DNA from: Acidobacteriota bacterium
GTDB taxonomy: Bacteria; Acidobacteriota; Blastocatellia; Pyrinomonadales; Pyrinomonadaceae
Assembly (NCBI GenBank): GCA_020200135.1
Contig: JAIVJI010000097.1
Location: 1 to 55,997 of the forward strand
Reading direction: 5' to 3'
Length of the DNA: 55,997 nt
The notes below the pieces were generated by a model. The model was not told the DNA's origin and made no database searches. It saw only the letters and a list, made by a program, of their open reading frames with translations. The translations under genes and the position numbers were made by a program. This document shows, in pieces, positions 7,908 to 19,200 of the stretch; the stretch's first letter is position 1; every line of letters begins with the position of its first letter.

Positions 7908-9221
7908 CTAACGCCTCGCGCCGCCGCCGCCCGACGGCAGCGCCTCGGCCGCTTCGAGCGCCGCGTCGCGCCCCGCGCGCAAATCCGCGAGCGTCAGCGC
8001 GACCTCCAGGTCGGGCGCGACGCCCACGCCTTCCAGCTCGCGCCCCGAGGGCGACAGGAAGCTCCGCGTGCTGTAGCGCAGCTCACCGCCGCCCTTAAAC
8101 CGGCGCCGGCCGCCCTGGTTGAGCGTCGAGCCGGCGGTCGGCCGCCCCACGACGCGCGCCCGCCCGGCCTCTTGCATGAAGGCCGCGAAGGTCTCGGACG
8201 CGCTCGCCGACTCCTCGTCGACGAGGATGACTACGGGGCGGCGGTAGGCTTCAGGGCCCGACCGCGTGTGGTACTTCTGCACCTCGCCCGCGCGGTTGCG
8301 GAAGCCGCCGTAGTAGGTCGGGCGCTCGAAGAAGTGGCCCGCGATGTCGAGCAGCACGCGGGTCTCGCCGCCGCCGTTGCCGCGTATGTCGATGACGAGC
8401 GAGGGCGCGTCGCGCAGGGTCGCCAGCGCCCGCGCGAACTCCTCGTGCGCGGGCGCTATCCAGCGGCGAAGTTTGATGTAGCCGGCGCCCCCGCCCAGGC
8501 GGCGCGCGGTCACGTCGGGCGGCTCGGGCGAGTCTTCGGGCGACAGCTCGACCGCGAACTCGCGCCCGTCGTGGTCGGTCAGGCCGAGCCTGCGCGGCAT
8601 GGTGAGGAAGCCGCCCCGCAGCAGCGCCGCGCGCAGCTTCGACTTGAACAGGCGCTCGGTGGACGAGCCCGCGATGAGCGTGCGGAGGAAGGCGAAGTGC
8701 TCCTCGACCGCTCGGCCGTTCACCTCGCGGAGCAACTGCCCCGCACGCACGCCCGCGCGCCCGGCCGCCGAGCCCGGCTCGACCTCGACCACCGCGACGC
8801 GCCCCTCGACCTCGCCGAGCTTGAGCCCGAGGCCCCCGCCGCCGCCGCCTTCGTCCTTCTCGCCGGGCGGGCGCGGCCAGACGAAGACCGTGTGGCCGTC
8901 GCGCAGCTCCGCGAGCATCAGCTCGAAGACGCCGTAGAACTCCGCGTCGCTTCGCGCGGACTCGGCCGGCGGCCGGTAGCGCTCGCCCACCGCGCGCCAG
9001 TCGACGCCGCGAAAGTTCGGGTCGTAATAATGCTCGTCGATGGTCTCCCACACCTGCCGAAAAATCTCCGCGCGGTCTTGCGGGGTGAGAACGTCCGGCA
9101 CACTCCCCTGGCCCGCGCCCGGCGCGGGACCCTCCGGCGTCGTGCGGACGCAGGCCGCCGCCGCGAGCAGCAGCGCGCAGAGCGTGAAGGAGAGGGTCGA
9201 GTTTGAAAGGAGTCGTCTCAC
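7908..9221 (-). CDS. S41 family peptidase (C-terminal processing protease type), lipoprotein
   Basis: I start this at the GTG at 9221 because it gives a clean signal: RRLLSNSTLSFTLC, a hydrophobic run and the lipobox LAAAAC near residues 17-22. The mature protein would be anchored in a membrane. A PDZ-like region lies near residues 120-200 (VVEVEPGSAAGRAGVRAGQLL). The S41 core follows, with YIKLRRW, VIDIRGNGGG and the serine motif EESASASETFAAF. The lysine of CtpA-type enzymes is not obvious: VGRPTAGST stands in its place. The open frame continues upstream of the GTG but encodes only a shadow of the next gene. Confidence 0.85.
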   Translation of the reverse strand: MRRLLSNSTLSFTLCALLLAAAACVRTTPEGPAPGAGQGSVPDVLTPQDRAEIFRQVWETIDEHYYDPNFRGVDWRAVGERYRPPAESARSDAEFYGVFELMLAELRDGHTVFVWPRPPGEKDEGGGGGGLGLKLGEVEGRVAVVEVEPGSAAGRAGVRAGQLLREVNGRAVEEHFAFLRTLIAGSSTERLFKSKLRAALLRGGFLTMPRRLGLTDHDGREFAVELSPEDSPEPPDVTARRLGGGAGYIKLRRWIAPAHEEFARALATLRDAPSLVIDIRGNGGGETRVLLDIAGHFFERPTYYGGFRNRAGEVQKYHTRSGPEAYRRPVVILVDEESASASETFAAFMQEAGRARVVGRPTAGSTLNQGGRRRFKGGGELRYSTRSFLSPSGRELEGVGVAPDLEVALTLADLRAGRDAALEAAEALPSGGGGARR

Positions 9222-9256
9222 TTGTGCGCGGCGGCGGCCCACACCCGCCCGGGCCC

Positions 9257-10225
9257 TCACGACAGGCCGGCGGCGAGCCCTTCGGGCGTCGTCAACTCCA
9301 CACGCCCCGCCGCCAGGAGTGTTAGTAAGAACTCGACGTTCGCGCGCAGGCGCAGCGCCGTCTCGCCCCGCGCGGCCATATCGGTCCTCATCACCACGCA
9401 CAGGTATGGGGACGCCACCCCGTCGATGACTTCCCCGACTGATTGTCTGAAGTGCGGCGGGTCGAGCGCGAGCGAGAGGTGCGCGTAGTCCCTGCGCCCG
9501 TACTTCACGCGCCAGAAGGCGCGCCGGAAGAGCGTGGCCGCAGGCCACGGCGGCAGCTGCGCGGTGCTGACGGGAATCGCCCAGAGGCCGCGCCCCCCGT
9601 CGCCCGCGCACGGCCGCCTGAAGTCCCGTCGCGACGGGCGGTAGGGCGCGCGCGGGACGCGCGCGCAATCCGGGAACGCGCCGTTGTAAGTCCCGCCGTT
9701 CGGCAGGCTCGACGCGGCACGCTGCCCCGGTTCGAGCGTCAGGTCGTAGCGCCCCCCCAGCCTCTCGACCAGCTCCAGGGTCTCGTTGTTCATCCAGTGG
9801 TCGCCGAAGCGGAAGGACGAGCAGGGGCGGCCGAACGCCCGCTCGTAGGACTCGAAGGAGAGGCTGACGCAGTGGTTGACCCACTCCTGGTCGCCGTGGT
9901 CTGTGACCCAACGGCCGCCCACGCTCCGCCACGCGTGCGTGTGGAGGCCGATCTCGTCGCCCGCCCCGCGAAGCGTTTCGAGCCGCGCGCCGTAGCGCTC
10001 CGCCGCCCACCCGGCCGAGCCGTAGGCGAGCGCGACCTGCGGGTCCATGCGTAGAAACCAGTTGAAGCGGGCCGCGGCCCCCGCGGCCGTCTCCGCGCGC
10101 GGCCTCAGGCGCTCGAACAGGCGGAAGGACTCTTCAAACCCCTCCCAGTCGGCGCGCGCGTCCACGTCAACCTCGCGCACGTCCGGCTCCACGTCTATGC
10201 AGATGAGTACGGGGGTGATGGTCAT
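9257..10225 (-). CDS. Polysaccharide deacetylase-like (NodB-fold) protein
   Basis: The chosen start gives MTITPVLICIDVEPDVRE, a typical opening strand with the catalytic or metal Asp (CIDVEPD). Further on, GDEIGLHTHAW holds the HxH metal pair of NodB-type carbohydrate esterases. SSFRFGDHWMNN is the next conserved strand. The length (322 residues) fits a single catalytic domain, and there is no signal peptide. The substrate is unknown; neighbours give no pathway. The upstream in-frame extension is Arg-rich nonsense, so the internal ATG is preferred. Confidence 0.65.
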   Translation of the reverse strand: MTITPVLICIDVEPDVREVDVDARADWEGFEESFRLFERLRPRAETAAGAAARFNWFLRMDPQVALAYGSAGWAAERYGARLETLRGAGDEIGLHTHAWRSVGGRWVTDHGDQEWVNHCVSLSFESYERAFGRPCSSFRFGDHWMNNETLELVERLGGRYDLTLEPGQRAASSLPNGGTYNGAFPDCARVPRAPYRPSRRDFRRPCAGDGGRGLWAIPVSTAQLPPWPAATLFRRAFWRVKYGRRDYAHLSLALDPPHFRQSVGEVIDGVASPYLCVVMRTDMAARGETALRLRANVEFLLTLLAAGRVELTTPEGLAAGLS

Positions 10226-10254
10226 CTGGGCGCTTCGGCGAGCCTGAGTCTTGG

Positions 10255-10755
10255 TCAGGGGGATGTCTCGTGCGCGCCGCCGGCGATGACGGCGACGGCG
10301 TGCGTGAGCACGGGGCGGATGACGGCGAAGCACTCGCGCACGCCCTTCGGCGAGCCGGGCAGGTTGACGACGAGCGCGCCCGAGCGCACGCCGCACACCG
10401 CGCGCGAGAGCATCGCCGTCGGCGTCAATCTCAGAGTCTCCGCGCGCATCGCCTCACTGATTCCGGGCACTTCCCTCTCGACGACCGCGCGCGTCGCCTC
10501 GGGCGTGTTGTCGCGCGGGCTCAAACCCGTCCCGCCGGTCGTCACCACGAGATTCACGTCCTCCCTGTCGGCCAGCTCGCGCAGGCGCGCGGCGAGCGGC
10601 TCCAACTCGTCCGACACGACCTCGCGCGCGACGACCAACGCCCCGGCCTCGCGCAACAGCCCCGCCAGCACGGCGCCCGACTCGTCCGCGCGCTCGCCCC
10701 GCGCGCTCCGGTCACTCACCGTCAACACCGCCGCACGTATCTCCAACGCCTTCAC
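10255..10755 (-). CDS. mog: Molybdopterin adenylyltransferase (MogA/MoaB family)
   Basis: The enzyme activates molybdopterin by adenylation before molybdenum insertion. The 166-residue protein has the family's nucleotide-binding signature TTGGTGLSPRDNTPEAT near residues 91-107 and NLPGSPKGV near residues 134-142. It begins with the expected strand (IRAAVLTVSDR). It starts 5 bases after the carB stop, so the two are probably one transcript, although the pathways are unrelated. MogA and MoaB cannot be separated by sequence alone. Confidence 0.9.
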   Translation of the reverse strand: MKALEIRAAVLTVSDRSARGERADESGAVLAGLLREAGALVVAREVVSDELEPLAARLRELADREDVNLVVTTGGTGLSPRDNTPEATRAVVEREVPGISEAMRAETLRLTPTAMLSRAVCGVRSGALVVNLPGSPKGVRECFAVIRPVLTHAVAVIAGGAHETSP

Positions 10756-10760
10756 CCCCT

Positions 10761-13982
<3,222 letters not shown>

Positions 13983-14041
13983 CTGACTGTGGGCTGCCGG
14001 ACTCCGGCGGAAGTTCCTTCCTGCGCGCGTAAATTCGTGGC

Positions 14042-14047
14042 ATTATA
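14042..14047 (-). promoter_or_regulatory. Candidate -10 box for the carB-mog transcript
   Basis: A perfect TATAAT reads on the minus strand about 60 bases before the carB ATG. The matching -35 is poor (TTCGTG at about 17 bases), so this may need an activator. The 180-base gap at 13983-14162 also holds the start region of the divergent Uma2 gene. Confidence 0.4.
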
Positions 14048-14162
14048 CACGCCCGCCGACCCGCCACGAACCCGCCGGACGAGAGCCGACACACTCGCCG
14101 AAACGTTTGAAAACCGCGAGCAGTCGGCGTACTTTAAGAGCGCCGTGGAAAGGAACACCGTC

Positions 14163-14753
14163 ATGGCCGCGAACCCCGAGCGTCGCTACACGCTGGAAGA
14201 GTATCTGGAGCTGGACAGAACCTCCGAAGAGCGTTTGGAGTTCTGGGACGGCGAAGTCTTCTGCATGAGCGGCGTCAGCGAAGAGCACGCCGAGATTGAA
14301 ACAAACCTGCTGGCATTCTTGAAGCCGCTGCTGCGGGGGCGCGGCTGCCGCATCTTCCCTGCCAACGTGCGAGTCAAGGTGCCGACAGCCCCGCCCTATC
14401 GCTACCCGGACGTTTCGGCGTTGTGCGGCGAGGCACGGTTTGAAGAGATTGGCGGGGTTGACGCACTGACCAACCCGCAGCTTATTGTAGAAGTCCTTTC
14501 CCCTTCGACCGAAGCCTACGACCGCGGCGAGAAGTTCACACACTACAAGTCCATCCCGGCGCTGCGCGAGTACCTGCTCGTCGCGCAGCACCGGCCGCAC
14601 GTCACGCGCCTCTACAAGCAGGACGACGGGAAGTGGATTCACACCGAGGCGAGCGAGCTGACGGCGATTCTCACGCTCGACTCGCTCGGCTGCGACCTGC
14701 CGCTGAGCGAAATCTATCAGGGTGTTAGCTTCGACCCTCCGGCAACTGTTTAA
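14163..14753 (+). CDS. Uma2 family (DUF820) restriction endonuclease-like protein
   Basis: The 196-residue protein begins MAANPERRYTLEEYLEL, a common Uma2 opening. The nuclease core PD-(D/E)xK pattern is visible as YRYPDVSALC, then QLIVEVLSPSTEAYDRG and KFTHYKSIPALREYLLV. Uma2 proteins are abundant in Cyanobacteria and Acidobacteriota; their biological role is unsettled. The open frame continues upstream to 13989, but the ATG at 14163 is preferred by family alignment. It diverges from carB and is followed by a TPR gene about 60 bases later. Confidence 0.88.
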   Translation: MAANPERRYTLEEYLELDRTSEERLEFWDGEVFCMSGVSEEHAEIETNLLAFLKPLLRGRGCRIFPANVRVKVPTAPPYRYPDVSALCGEARFEEIGGVDALTNPQLIVEVLSPSTEAYDRGEKFTHYKSIPALREYLLVAQHRPHVTRLYKQDDGKWIHTEASELTAILTLDSLGCDLPLSEIYQGVSFDPPATV

Positions 14754-14817
14754 AGGCCGAATTCATCTATCTTCCGGCCTAAAACCCTACCCGACTCACG
14801 ACCCGGAGGAGACGTTC

Positions 14818-15861
14818 TTGAAGCAGCCCCGTCTTTTTATCCTCGCCGCCCTACTGCTCTTCGCGCAGGCCGCCGCGGCACAGGCGCCGCGCAGGGCCGA
14901 AGATTTCTACAATCGCGGCCTCCAGCGTCAGGCCGCCGGCGACCTCGACGGCGCGCTGGCCGACTACGAGGAGGCGCTCAAGCGCGACCCGCGGATGCAC
15001 GACGCCTACAACAACCGCGCCAACGTGCGGCTCCAGAAGGGCGACACGGCGGGCGCCTTCGCCGACTACGCCAAAGTTATCGAGCTCAACCCGGCAGACT
15101 TCATGGGCTACTACAACCGCGGCGTCGCGCACCTCAACGCGGGCAGCTACGACCCGGCCGTCGCGGACTTCGACGCCGCCATCCGACTCAACCCGAAGCT
15201 CTCGATGCTCTACAACAACCGCGGCAACGCCAGGCAGGCGAAGGGCGATCTGGAAGGGGCGCTCGCCGACTACAACAAGGCGGTCGAGCTGGCGCCGCAG
15301 TCCTCGATGGCCTTCTACAACCGCGGGACGCTGCGCCAGCAGGGGGGCGAGTTGGACGCGGCGCTCGCGGACTTCGACCGCGCGCTCGAAATCTCGCCGC
15401 GGTTCGCGCAGGGGTACAACAACCGCGGCGTCGTGCGCCGCAAGAAGGGCGACCCGCGCGCCGCGCTGGCGGATTTCGACAGGGCCGTGGAGCTTGCGCC
15501 GGACGACGCAGAGGTGCGCTTTAACCGCGGCATCACGCACCAGGCGCTCGGCGACGCGGAGAGCGCGGTCGCCGACTTCGAGCGCGTCATCGCGCTGAAC
15601 CCGCAGGCGTCGGAAGCCTACACGCAGCGCGGCGTGCTGCGCCTGGGGAAGAAGGACGCGGCGGGCGCGCTCGCCGACTTCGATCTCGCCATCCGGCTCA
15701 ACCCCGCCGACGCCATCGCGCTCTCCAACCGCGGCCTGCTGCGCCTGCAACGGGGCGACCTCAAGGCGGCCGAGCAGGACATCAACATGGCGATTAGAAT
15801 CGACCCGAGCCTGAAGGCGTCCTTCGAGAAGTACCTGCAAGAGATGAAGCGGCGGAAGTGA
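14818..15861 (+). CDS. Secreted tetratricopeptide repeat protein
   Basis: The start is a TTG at 14818 preceded by GGAGGAG, which gives a clear signal peptide (KQPRLFILAALLLF with an AAAAQA cleavage region). The mature part is nine consecutive TPRs of 34 residues, each opening near YNNRG and closing near ADFDRAIELNP. Such proteins are periplasmic or outer-membrane-associated scaffolds. The partner is unknown. A factor-independent terminator follows at 15899-15934. Confidence 0.88.
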   Translation: MKQPRLFILAALLLFAQAAAAQAPRRAEDFYNRGLQRQAAGDLDGALADYEEALKRDPRMHDAYNNRANVRLQKGDTAGAFADYAKVIELNPADFMGYYNRGVAHLNAGSYDPAVADFDAAIRLNPKLSMLYNNRGNARQAKGDLEGALADYNKAVELAPQSSMAFYNRGTLRQQGGELDAALADFDRALEISPRFAQGYNNRGVVRRKKGDPRAALADFDRAVELAPDDAEVRFNRGITHQALGDAESAVADFERVIALNPQASEAYTQRGVLRLGKKDAAGALADFDLAIRLNPADAIALSNRGLLRLQRGDLKAAEQDINMAIRIDPSLKASFEKYLQEMKRRK

Positions 15862-15898
15862 GCCCCGCCCGCGCGACGCGGGAACAACCTCAAAGCTA

Positions 15899-15934
15899 AA
15901 GGCCGCGCCAGCTCAGCGCGGCCTTCCCTTTTTA
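15899..15934. terminator. Bidirectional terminator between TPR and DnaC-like genes
   Basis: A 10-bp stem (AAGGCCGCGC with its complement at 15916-15925) encloses a 7-base loop, followed by CCCTTTTT on the plus strand. On the minus strand the tail is also T-rich. It can serve both converging genes. Confidence 0.8.
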
Positions 15935-15965
15935 GAAGAGCTTTGAAGAACCGGGCGCGGGGGCT

Positions 15966-16717
15966 TTAGACCTTGCCGCCGTCGAGCTGCTTGCGGTAAT
16001 CGTCGCCGTCGAGCTCGACGGTGCGGCACATCTCGTAGAGGCGGGAGCGGAGGCGGACGCCGACGCGGTCTTCGAGCGTCTCCTCGGCGGGGTTGCGGCG
16101 GGCGTCCATGTAGTTGGTGGTGAAGATGGTCAGCCGCTTGTCGTTGTAGCGCTTGCCGATGATGTTCATCATCGTGTCGCGCACCCAGTCGGTCGGCTTC
16201 GACGCGCCCAGCTCGTCCAAAACCAGCACCTCGGCCTGGTAGACCGGCGCCAGCACGCTCATCTCCGAGGTGTTCGAGACCTTGTTGTAGGAGTCCTGTA
16301 TCTCTTTCAGGAGCGCGCCGAACTCGTAGAACAGACACGGCACGCCCTTCTCCATCAGCCCTTGCAGGATGGCGACCGCGAGGTGCGTCTTCCCGACGCC
16401 GACCGGGCCCATCAGCAACAGGCCGCGCTCCACGACCGGGTACTCGCGCACCAGCCGGAAGGCGTAGTTGAACGCCTTGAGCTGCGAGCCGTTGTTGGGC
16501 GCCGGGTAGAAGTTCTGGAGCGTGCAGGCTTCGCGGCGCGGCGGCGCGGCCTCGCGGTAGCGGCGGTGCCGAAGCAGCGCTGGCAGACCGCCGGAGCCTC
16601 GACCCTCCTCCTGCGCGCGGGCTTCTCCTCGGATTGAGGGTAAGAGTCGTCCGCCTCCGCCTCCCTGTTAGGGACGGGGAAGAGTGGGAAGTTCTTTTTG
16701 CGGTTGTCCGAGGGCAT
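15966..16717 (-). CDS. DnaC/IstB-like AAA+ ATPase, frame broken near its N-terminus
   Basis: The ATPase core (residues translated from 16451 down) has Walker [12 protein letters not shown], Walker [10 protein letters not shown], sensor TTNYMD and the arginine region LRSRLYEMC. This is the DnaC/DnaI helicase-loader type. The true N-terminus is in a different frame: it starts at 16717 ([10 protein letters not shown]) and reaches a zinc motif beginning CQRCFGT near 16565. After that the sequence jumps to the frame carrying [14 protein letters not shown]. The second half of the zinc motif (normally a CRC) and about 25-35 residues are missing. The gene may be a pseudogene or an assembly casualty. 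Confidence 0.75.
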
Positions 16718-16836
16718 TCGGGGAGCCGGAATTCTCTCTCTACTTTTCAGACCGCGCGGGGGGCGAAGTCTTGCGCTCGCGTGCCGGAGCGACGACCGGG
16801 CAAAAAAAATTTGCGCTCCCGGCCGAGGGCGAGCGG

Positions 16837-16864
16837 ATTATAGCATCGCGCGGAGGGATTGCAA
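16837..16864 (-). promoter_or_regulatory. Promoter for the DnaC-like gene
   Basis: On the minus strand TTGCAA (16864-16859), 16 bases, then a perfect TATAAT (16842-16837). The leader to the start at 16717 is about 110 bases. The rest of the 328-base gap 16718-17045 holds the palindrome at 16888-16904 and nothing else I can support. Confidence 0.6.
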
Positions 16865-16887
16865 GACGGTCTTTAGCGTTTGAGAAT

Positions 16888-16904
16888 TTCCACAGTGTGG
16901 AAAA
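16888..16904. promoter_or_regulatory. Palindrome resembling two inverted DnaA boxes
   Basis: TTTCCACAGTGTGGAAA is an inverted repeat with one central base, flanked so that the right half reads TTTTCCACA on the minus strand, a good DnaA-box variant. It sits about 30 bases upstream of the -35 of the DnaC-like gene, suggesting an operator site. Confidence 0.4.
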
Positions 16905-17045
16905 TCGTTCGCGCCCTCAAGCGGCTGCCGCCGCGCGGCCGGCGCGGCGTGGGCCGTCAGGAGGAGCGAGAGGGCGAACGCCGCCCGAGGGGTTTTCGTC
17001 TTCATCTTCCCTCTAAGCCCGCGCGACCCGCGGGCGGCAAGCACT

Positions 17046-17228
17046 TCAGTAAGTCTTGATGGGCGGCGGCGTCAGATGCGACACCAGTTCGAGCAGGCCG
17101 ACGACGGCGGCGACGGCGACGAGGACGAGGAGAATGACGTGCGAGCGCCGCAGCACGAAGCGGCGACAGGTTCGACACTTGAGGCCGCCCATCCGGAGTG
17201 GCCTGGCGCAGTAGGGACATTTTGCCAT
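17046..17228 (-). CDS. Small zinc-ribbon membrane protein
   Basis: The 60-residue protein starts MAKCPYCARPL and has two CxxC pairs (CPYC at residues 4-7, CRTC at about 18-21), a classic zinc ribbon. One membrane helix follows (VILLVLVAVAAVVGLLELV) and then a short tail ending in PPPIKTY. An upstream in-frame TTG would add three residues. Such proteins are common and uncharacterised. It stands alone between the DnaC-like gene and the receiver protein. Confidence 0.65.
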   Translation of the reverse strand: MAKCPYCARPLRMGGLKCRTCRRFVLRRSHVILLVLVAVAAVVGLLELVSHLTPPPIKTY

Positions 17229-17477
17229 CGTAAACAAGGGCGGCGAGGGCCGGGAGCCAACATGCCACGAGTCCGCCCGCCTTTCAAGTCCGGCGGGGCG
17301 CGGGGCCGAGGTTTATTCAAACGCGGCTGCGGGAATTGTTATGATGCACACACACACGGCTTCGACGTCGAGGACGACGACGAGCGCCCGCGCGAGATCG
17401 TCAGGCGGACTGTCGAGTTCATCAGGGCGCACGGCTAGCCGCGCGGCGCGCTCGCTGTTATATTTGACCAAACGGCG

Positions 17478-17930
17478 ATGAGTATCCTGCAAGGTCTTCT
17501 GAACAAGTTCGGGATGGGGGAGGCGCGCGGCCGCCGCCCCGTGCGGGTCTTCCTGCTGGACGACGACACGCTGCGGCACGAGTGGTTCGCCAAACAGTTC
17601 AAGAGCGACCGCCTCGACGTGGCCGTCGACCCCGAGCGCGCCGTCGAGCTGCTCTCGTCGAACTACTACGACGTCATCTTCCTCGACCACGACCTGCTGC
17701 CAGAGCACTACTACGCCGAGGAGTTCGACGACGAGCGCAGCGGCTACGCGGTCGCGCGCTGGCTCGCCGAGAGCCCGTCGAAGCTCGCCGCCGCCACCAT
17801 CATCGTCCACACGCGCAACGCCGACGGCGCGCTCCGCATGGTCGAGCTGCTGCGCCGCACCGGCCGCCAGGCCGTCCACGTCCCCTTCCACATGCTCGCC
17901 CCCAAGATCAAAGAACTCCGCCGGGGCTAA
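17478..17930 (+). CDS. Stand-alone receiver of the cyclic-phosphate-processing (cREC) type
   Basis: The protein (150 residues) has VFLLDDDTLRHEWF at residues 24-37, DVIFLDHDLLP at 65-75 and IIVHTRNADGALRM at 108-121. This pattern, with LDHDL in place of a normal receiver's phospho-Asp loop and a conserved His-Thr-Arg-Asn strand, matches the cREC receiver family, proposed from comparative genomics to process cyclic phosphate ends. No DNA-binding domain is attached. A TATATT box lies at 17459-17464, only 13 bases from the ATG, so the leader must be very short. The M20 peptidase gene starts 5 bases after its stop. Confidence 0.7.
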   Translation: MSILQGLLNKFGMGEARGRRPVRVFLLDDDTLRHEWFAKQFKSDRLDVAVDPERAVELLSSNYYDVIFLDHDLLPEHYYAEEFDDERSGYAVARWLAESPSKLAAATIIVHTRNADGALRMVELLRRTGRQAVHVPFHMLAPKIKELRRG

Positions 17931-17935
17931 GGCCG

Positions 17936-19195
17936 ATGAAAAAGTCACTCCACACGTCGCTGCTCGCGCTGTGCCTCGCGCTCTGCTGCGGCGCGCCCGC
18001 GCGCGCGCAGACCGGCGCCGGCCGGCCTTACGACGAGCAGGCGCGGGCGCTGCTCGCGAGCCCCGAAGTCCGCGCCGCCTTCGCGCACGTCGAGCGCCAC
18101 CGCGACGCCATCCTCAAAGAATGGATAGCCATCACCGAGGTCAACGCGCCCTCTGGCAAAGAAGGCGCGCGCGCCGACCTCATCGAGCGGCTGCTGCAAA
18201 GCTACAAGTCTCTGGAGGTGCGGCGCGACGGCGCCGGCAACGTCGTCGCCACGCGGCGCGGCACGGGGGGCGGCCCCCGCGTCGTCATCGACGCGCACAT
18301 GGACACGGTCTTTCAGGACGGCTTGAAGATCAAGGCCGAGGTGCGCGACGGCCGCGTCTACGCGCCCGGCGTCGGCGACGACACGCGCAACGTCGAGGCG
18401 ATGCTCGCCACCGCCCGCGCGCTCGACGCGGCGGGCGTGAAGACGAAGGGCGACCTCGTCTTCCTCTTCACCGTCGAGGAGGAGACGAGCTTCCGCGGCG
18501 TCGAGGAGTTCGTCAAAGAGAACAAGGGGCGCATCGACCACTACATCGCGCTCGACGGCGGCTACGAGGGCTTCACCTACGGCGGCATCGGCATCAACTG
18601 GTACAAGCATCACTTCATCGGCCCCGGCGGCCACACGCGCTCGCAGACCCCGCCCTACTCCGCGACGCTCCCCGCGGCGCGCGCCATCGAGCGTATCTAC
18701 CGGCTCCAGCTCCCGCGCGACGTGCCGGCCAACTTGAACATCGGGATGCTCGGCGGCGCGGACGTGGTCAACGCCAAGGCCGCCGACGCCTGGTTCACGG
18801 TGGATTTGCGCTCGACGAGCAACGAGGTCATCGCCGACCTCGAGAAGAAGATCGCGGCAATCGTGAAGGAGGAGGCCGAGCGCGAGCGCATGACCGTGAG
18901 GACGGAGCTGCTCTCCTCGACGCCCGCCGCGCAGATTCCGGGGCACCGCGACTCCCGGCTCGTCAAGACGGCCGAGGCCGTCCACTACGCGATGGGCTTC
19001 CGGCCGCCGATCACCGTCACCGGCTCGAACAACGGCAACGTCGCGCTGCTCGCGGGCATCTCGGCCATCTCGACCGGCGCCGGCCCCTGCCGCGACGCGC
19101 ACGCGCTCACCGAGAACTGCGAGATCGAGCCGCTCTACAAGGGCATCCAGAAAGTCCTCGCGCTCGGCGTCGCGATGGCGCAACTTAGCCGCTAG
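17936..19195 (+). CDS. Secreted M20 family metallopeptidase
   Basis: The protein begins MKKSLHTSLLALCLAL, a signal peptide ending near ARAQ, so it acts outside the cytoplasm. The M20 metal-site motifs are all visible: DAHMDTVF (His and Asp), GVGDDTRN (bridging Asp) and TVEEETSFRG (catalytic Glu and ligand). The later His is in GAGPCRDAHAL. The internal dimerisation domain is marked by GPGGHTRSQTPPYS. It resembles the PepT-like/M20 dipeptidases. The frame extends upstream but is a shadow of the receiver gene. It converges with the YihY gene, 5 bases apart. Confidence 0.9.
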   Translation: MKKSLHTSLLALCLALCCGAPARAQTGAGRPYDEQARALLASPEVRAAFAHVERHRDAILKEWIAITEVNAPSGKEGARADLIERLLQSYKSLEVRRDGAGNVVATRRGTGGGPRVVIDAHMDTVFQDGLKIKAEVRDGRVYAPGVGDDTRNVEAMLATARALDAAGVKTKGDLVFLFTVEEETSFRGVEEFVKENKGRIDHYIALDGGYEGFTYGGIGINWYKHHFIGPGGHTRSQTPPYSATLPAARAIERIYRLQLPRDVPANLNIGMLGGADVVNAKAADAWFTVDLRSTSNEVIADLEKKIAAIVKEEAERERMTVRTELLSSTPAAQIPGHRDSRLVKTAEAVHYAMGFRPPITVTGSNNGNVALLAGISAISTGAGPCRDAHALTENCEIEPLYKGIQKVLALGVAMAQLSR

Positions 19196-19200
19196 CCGTT

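Noticed and set aside
9222..10010. An N-terminal extension of the S41 peptidase
   Set aside because: It is Arg-rich nonsense overlapping the deacetylase gene; the GTG at 9221 with a lipoprotein signal is better.
16888..16904. An origin of replication
   Set aside because: Only two DnaA-like boxes, with no AT-rich unwinding region and no dnaA or dnaN nearby.
16838..17005. A 55-residue frame with a signal-peptide-like start
   Set aside because: It ends over the promoter of the DnaC-like gene and has no homology or ribosome-binding site.
17299..17438. A possible small protein ending in EIVRRTVEFIRAHG
   Set aside because: It has a helical end but no start codon or ribosome site, and the fragment is too short to judge.
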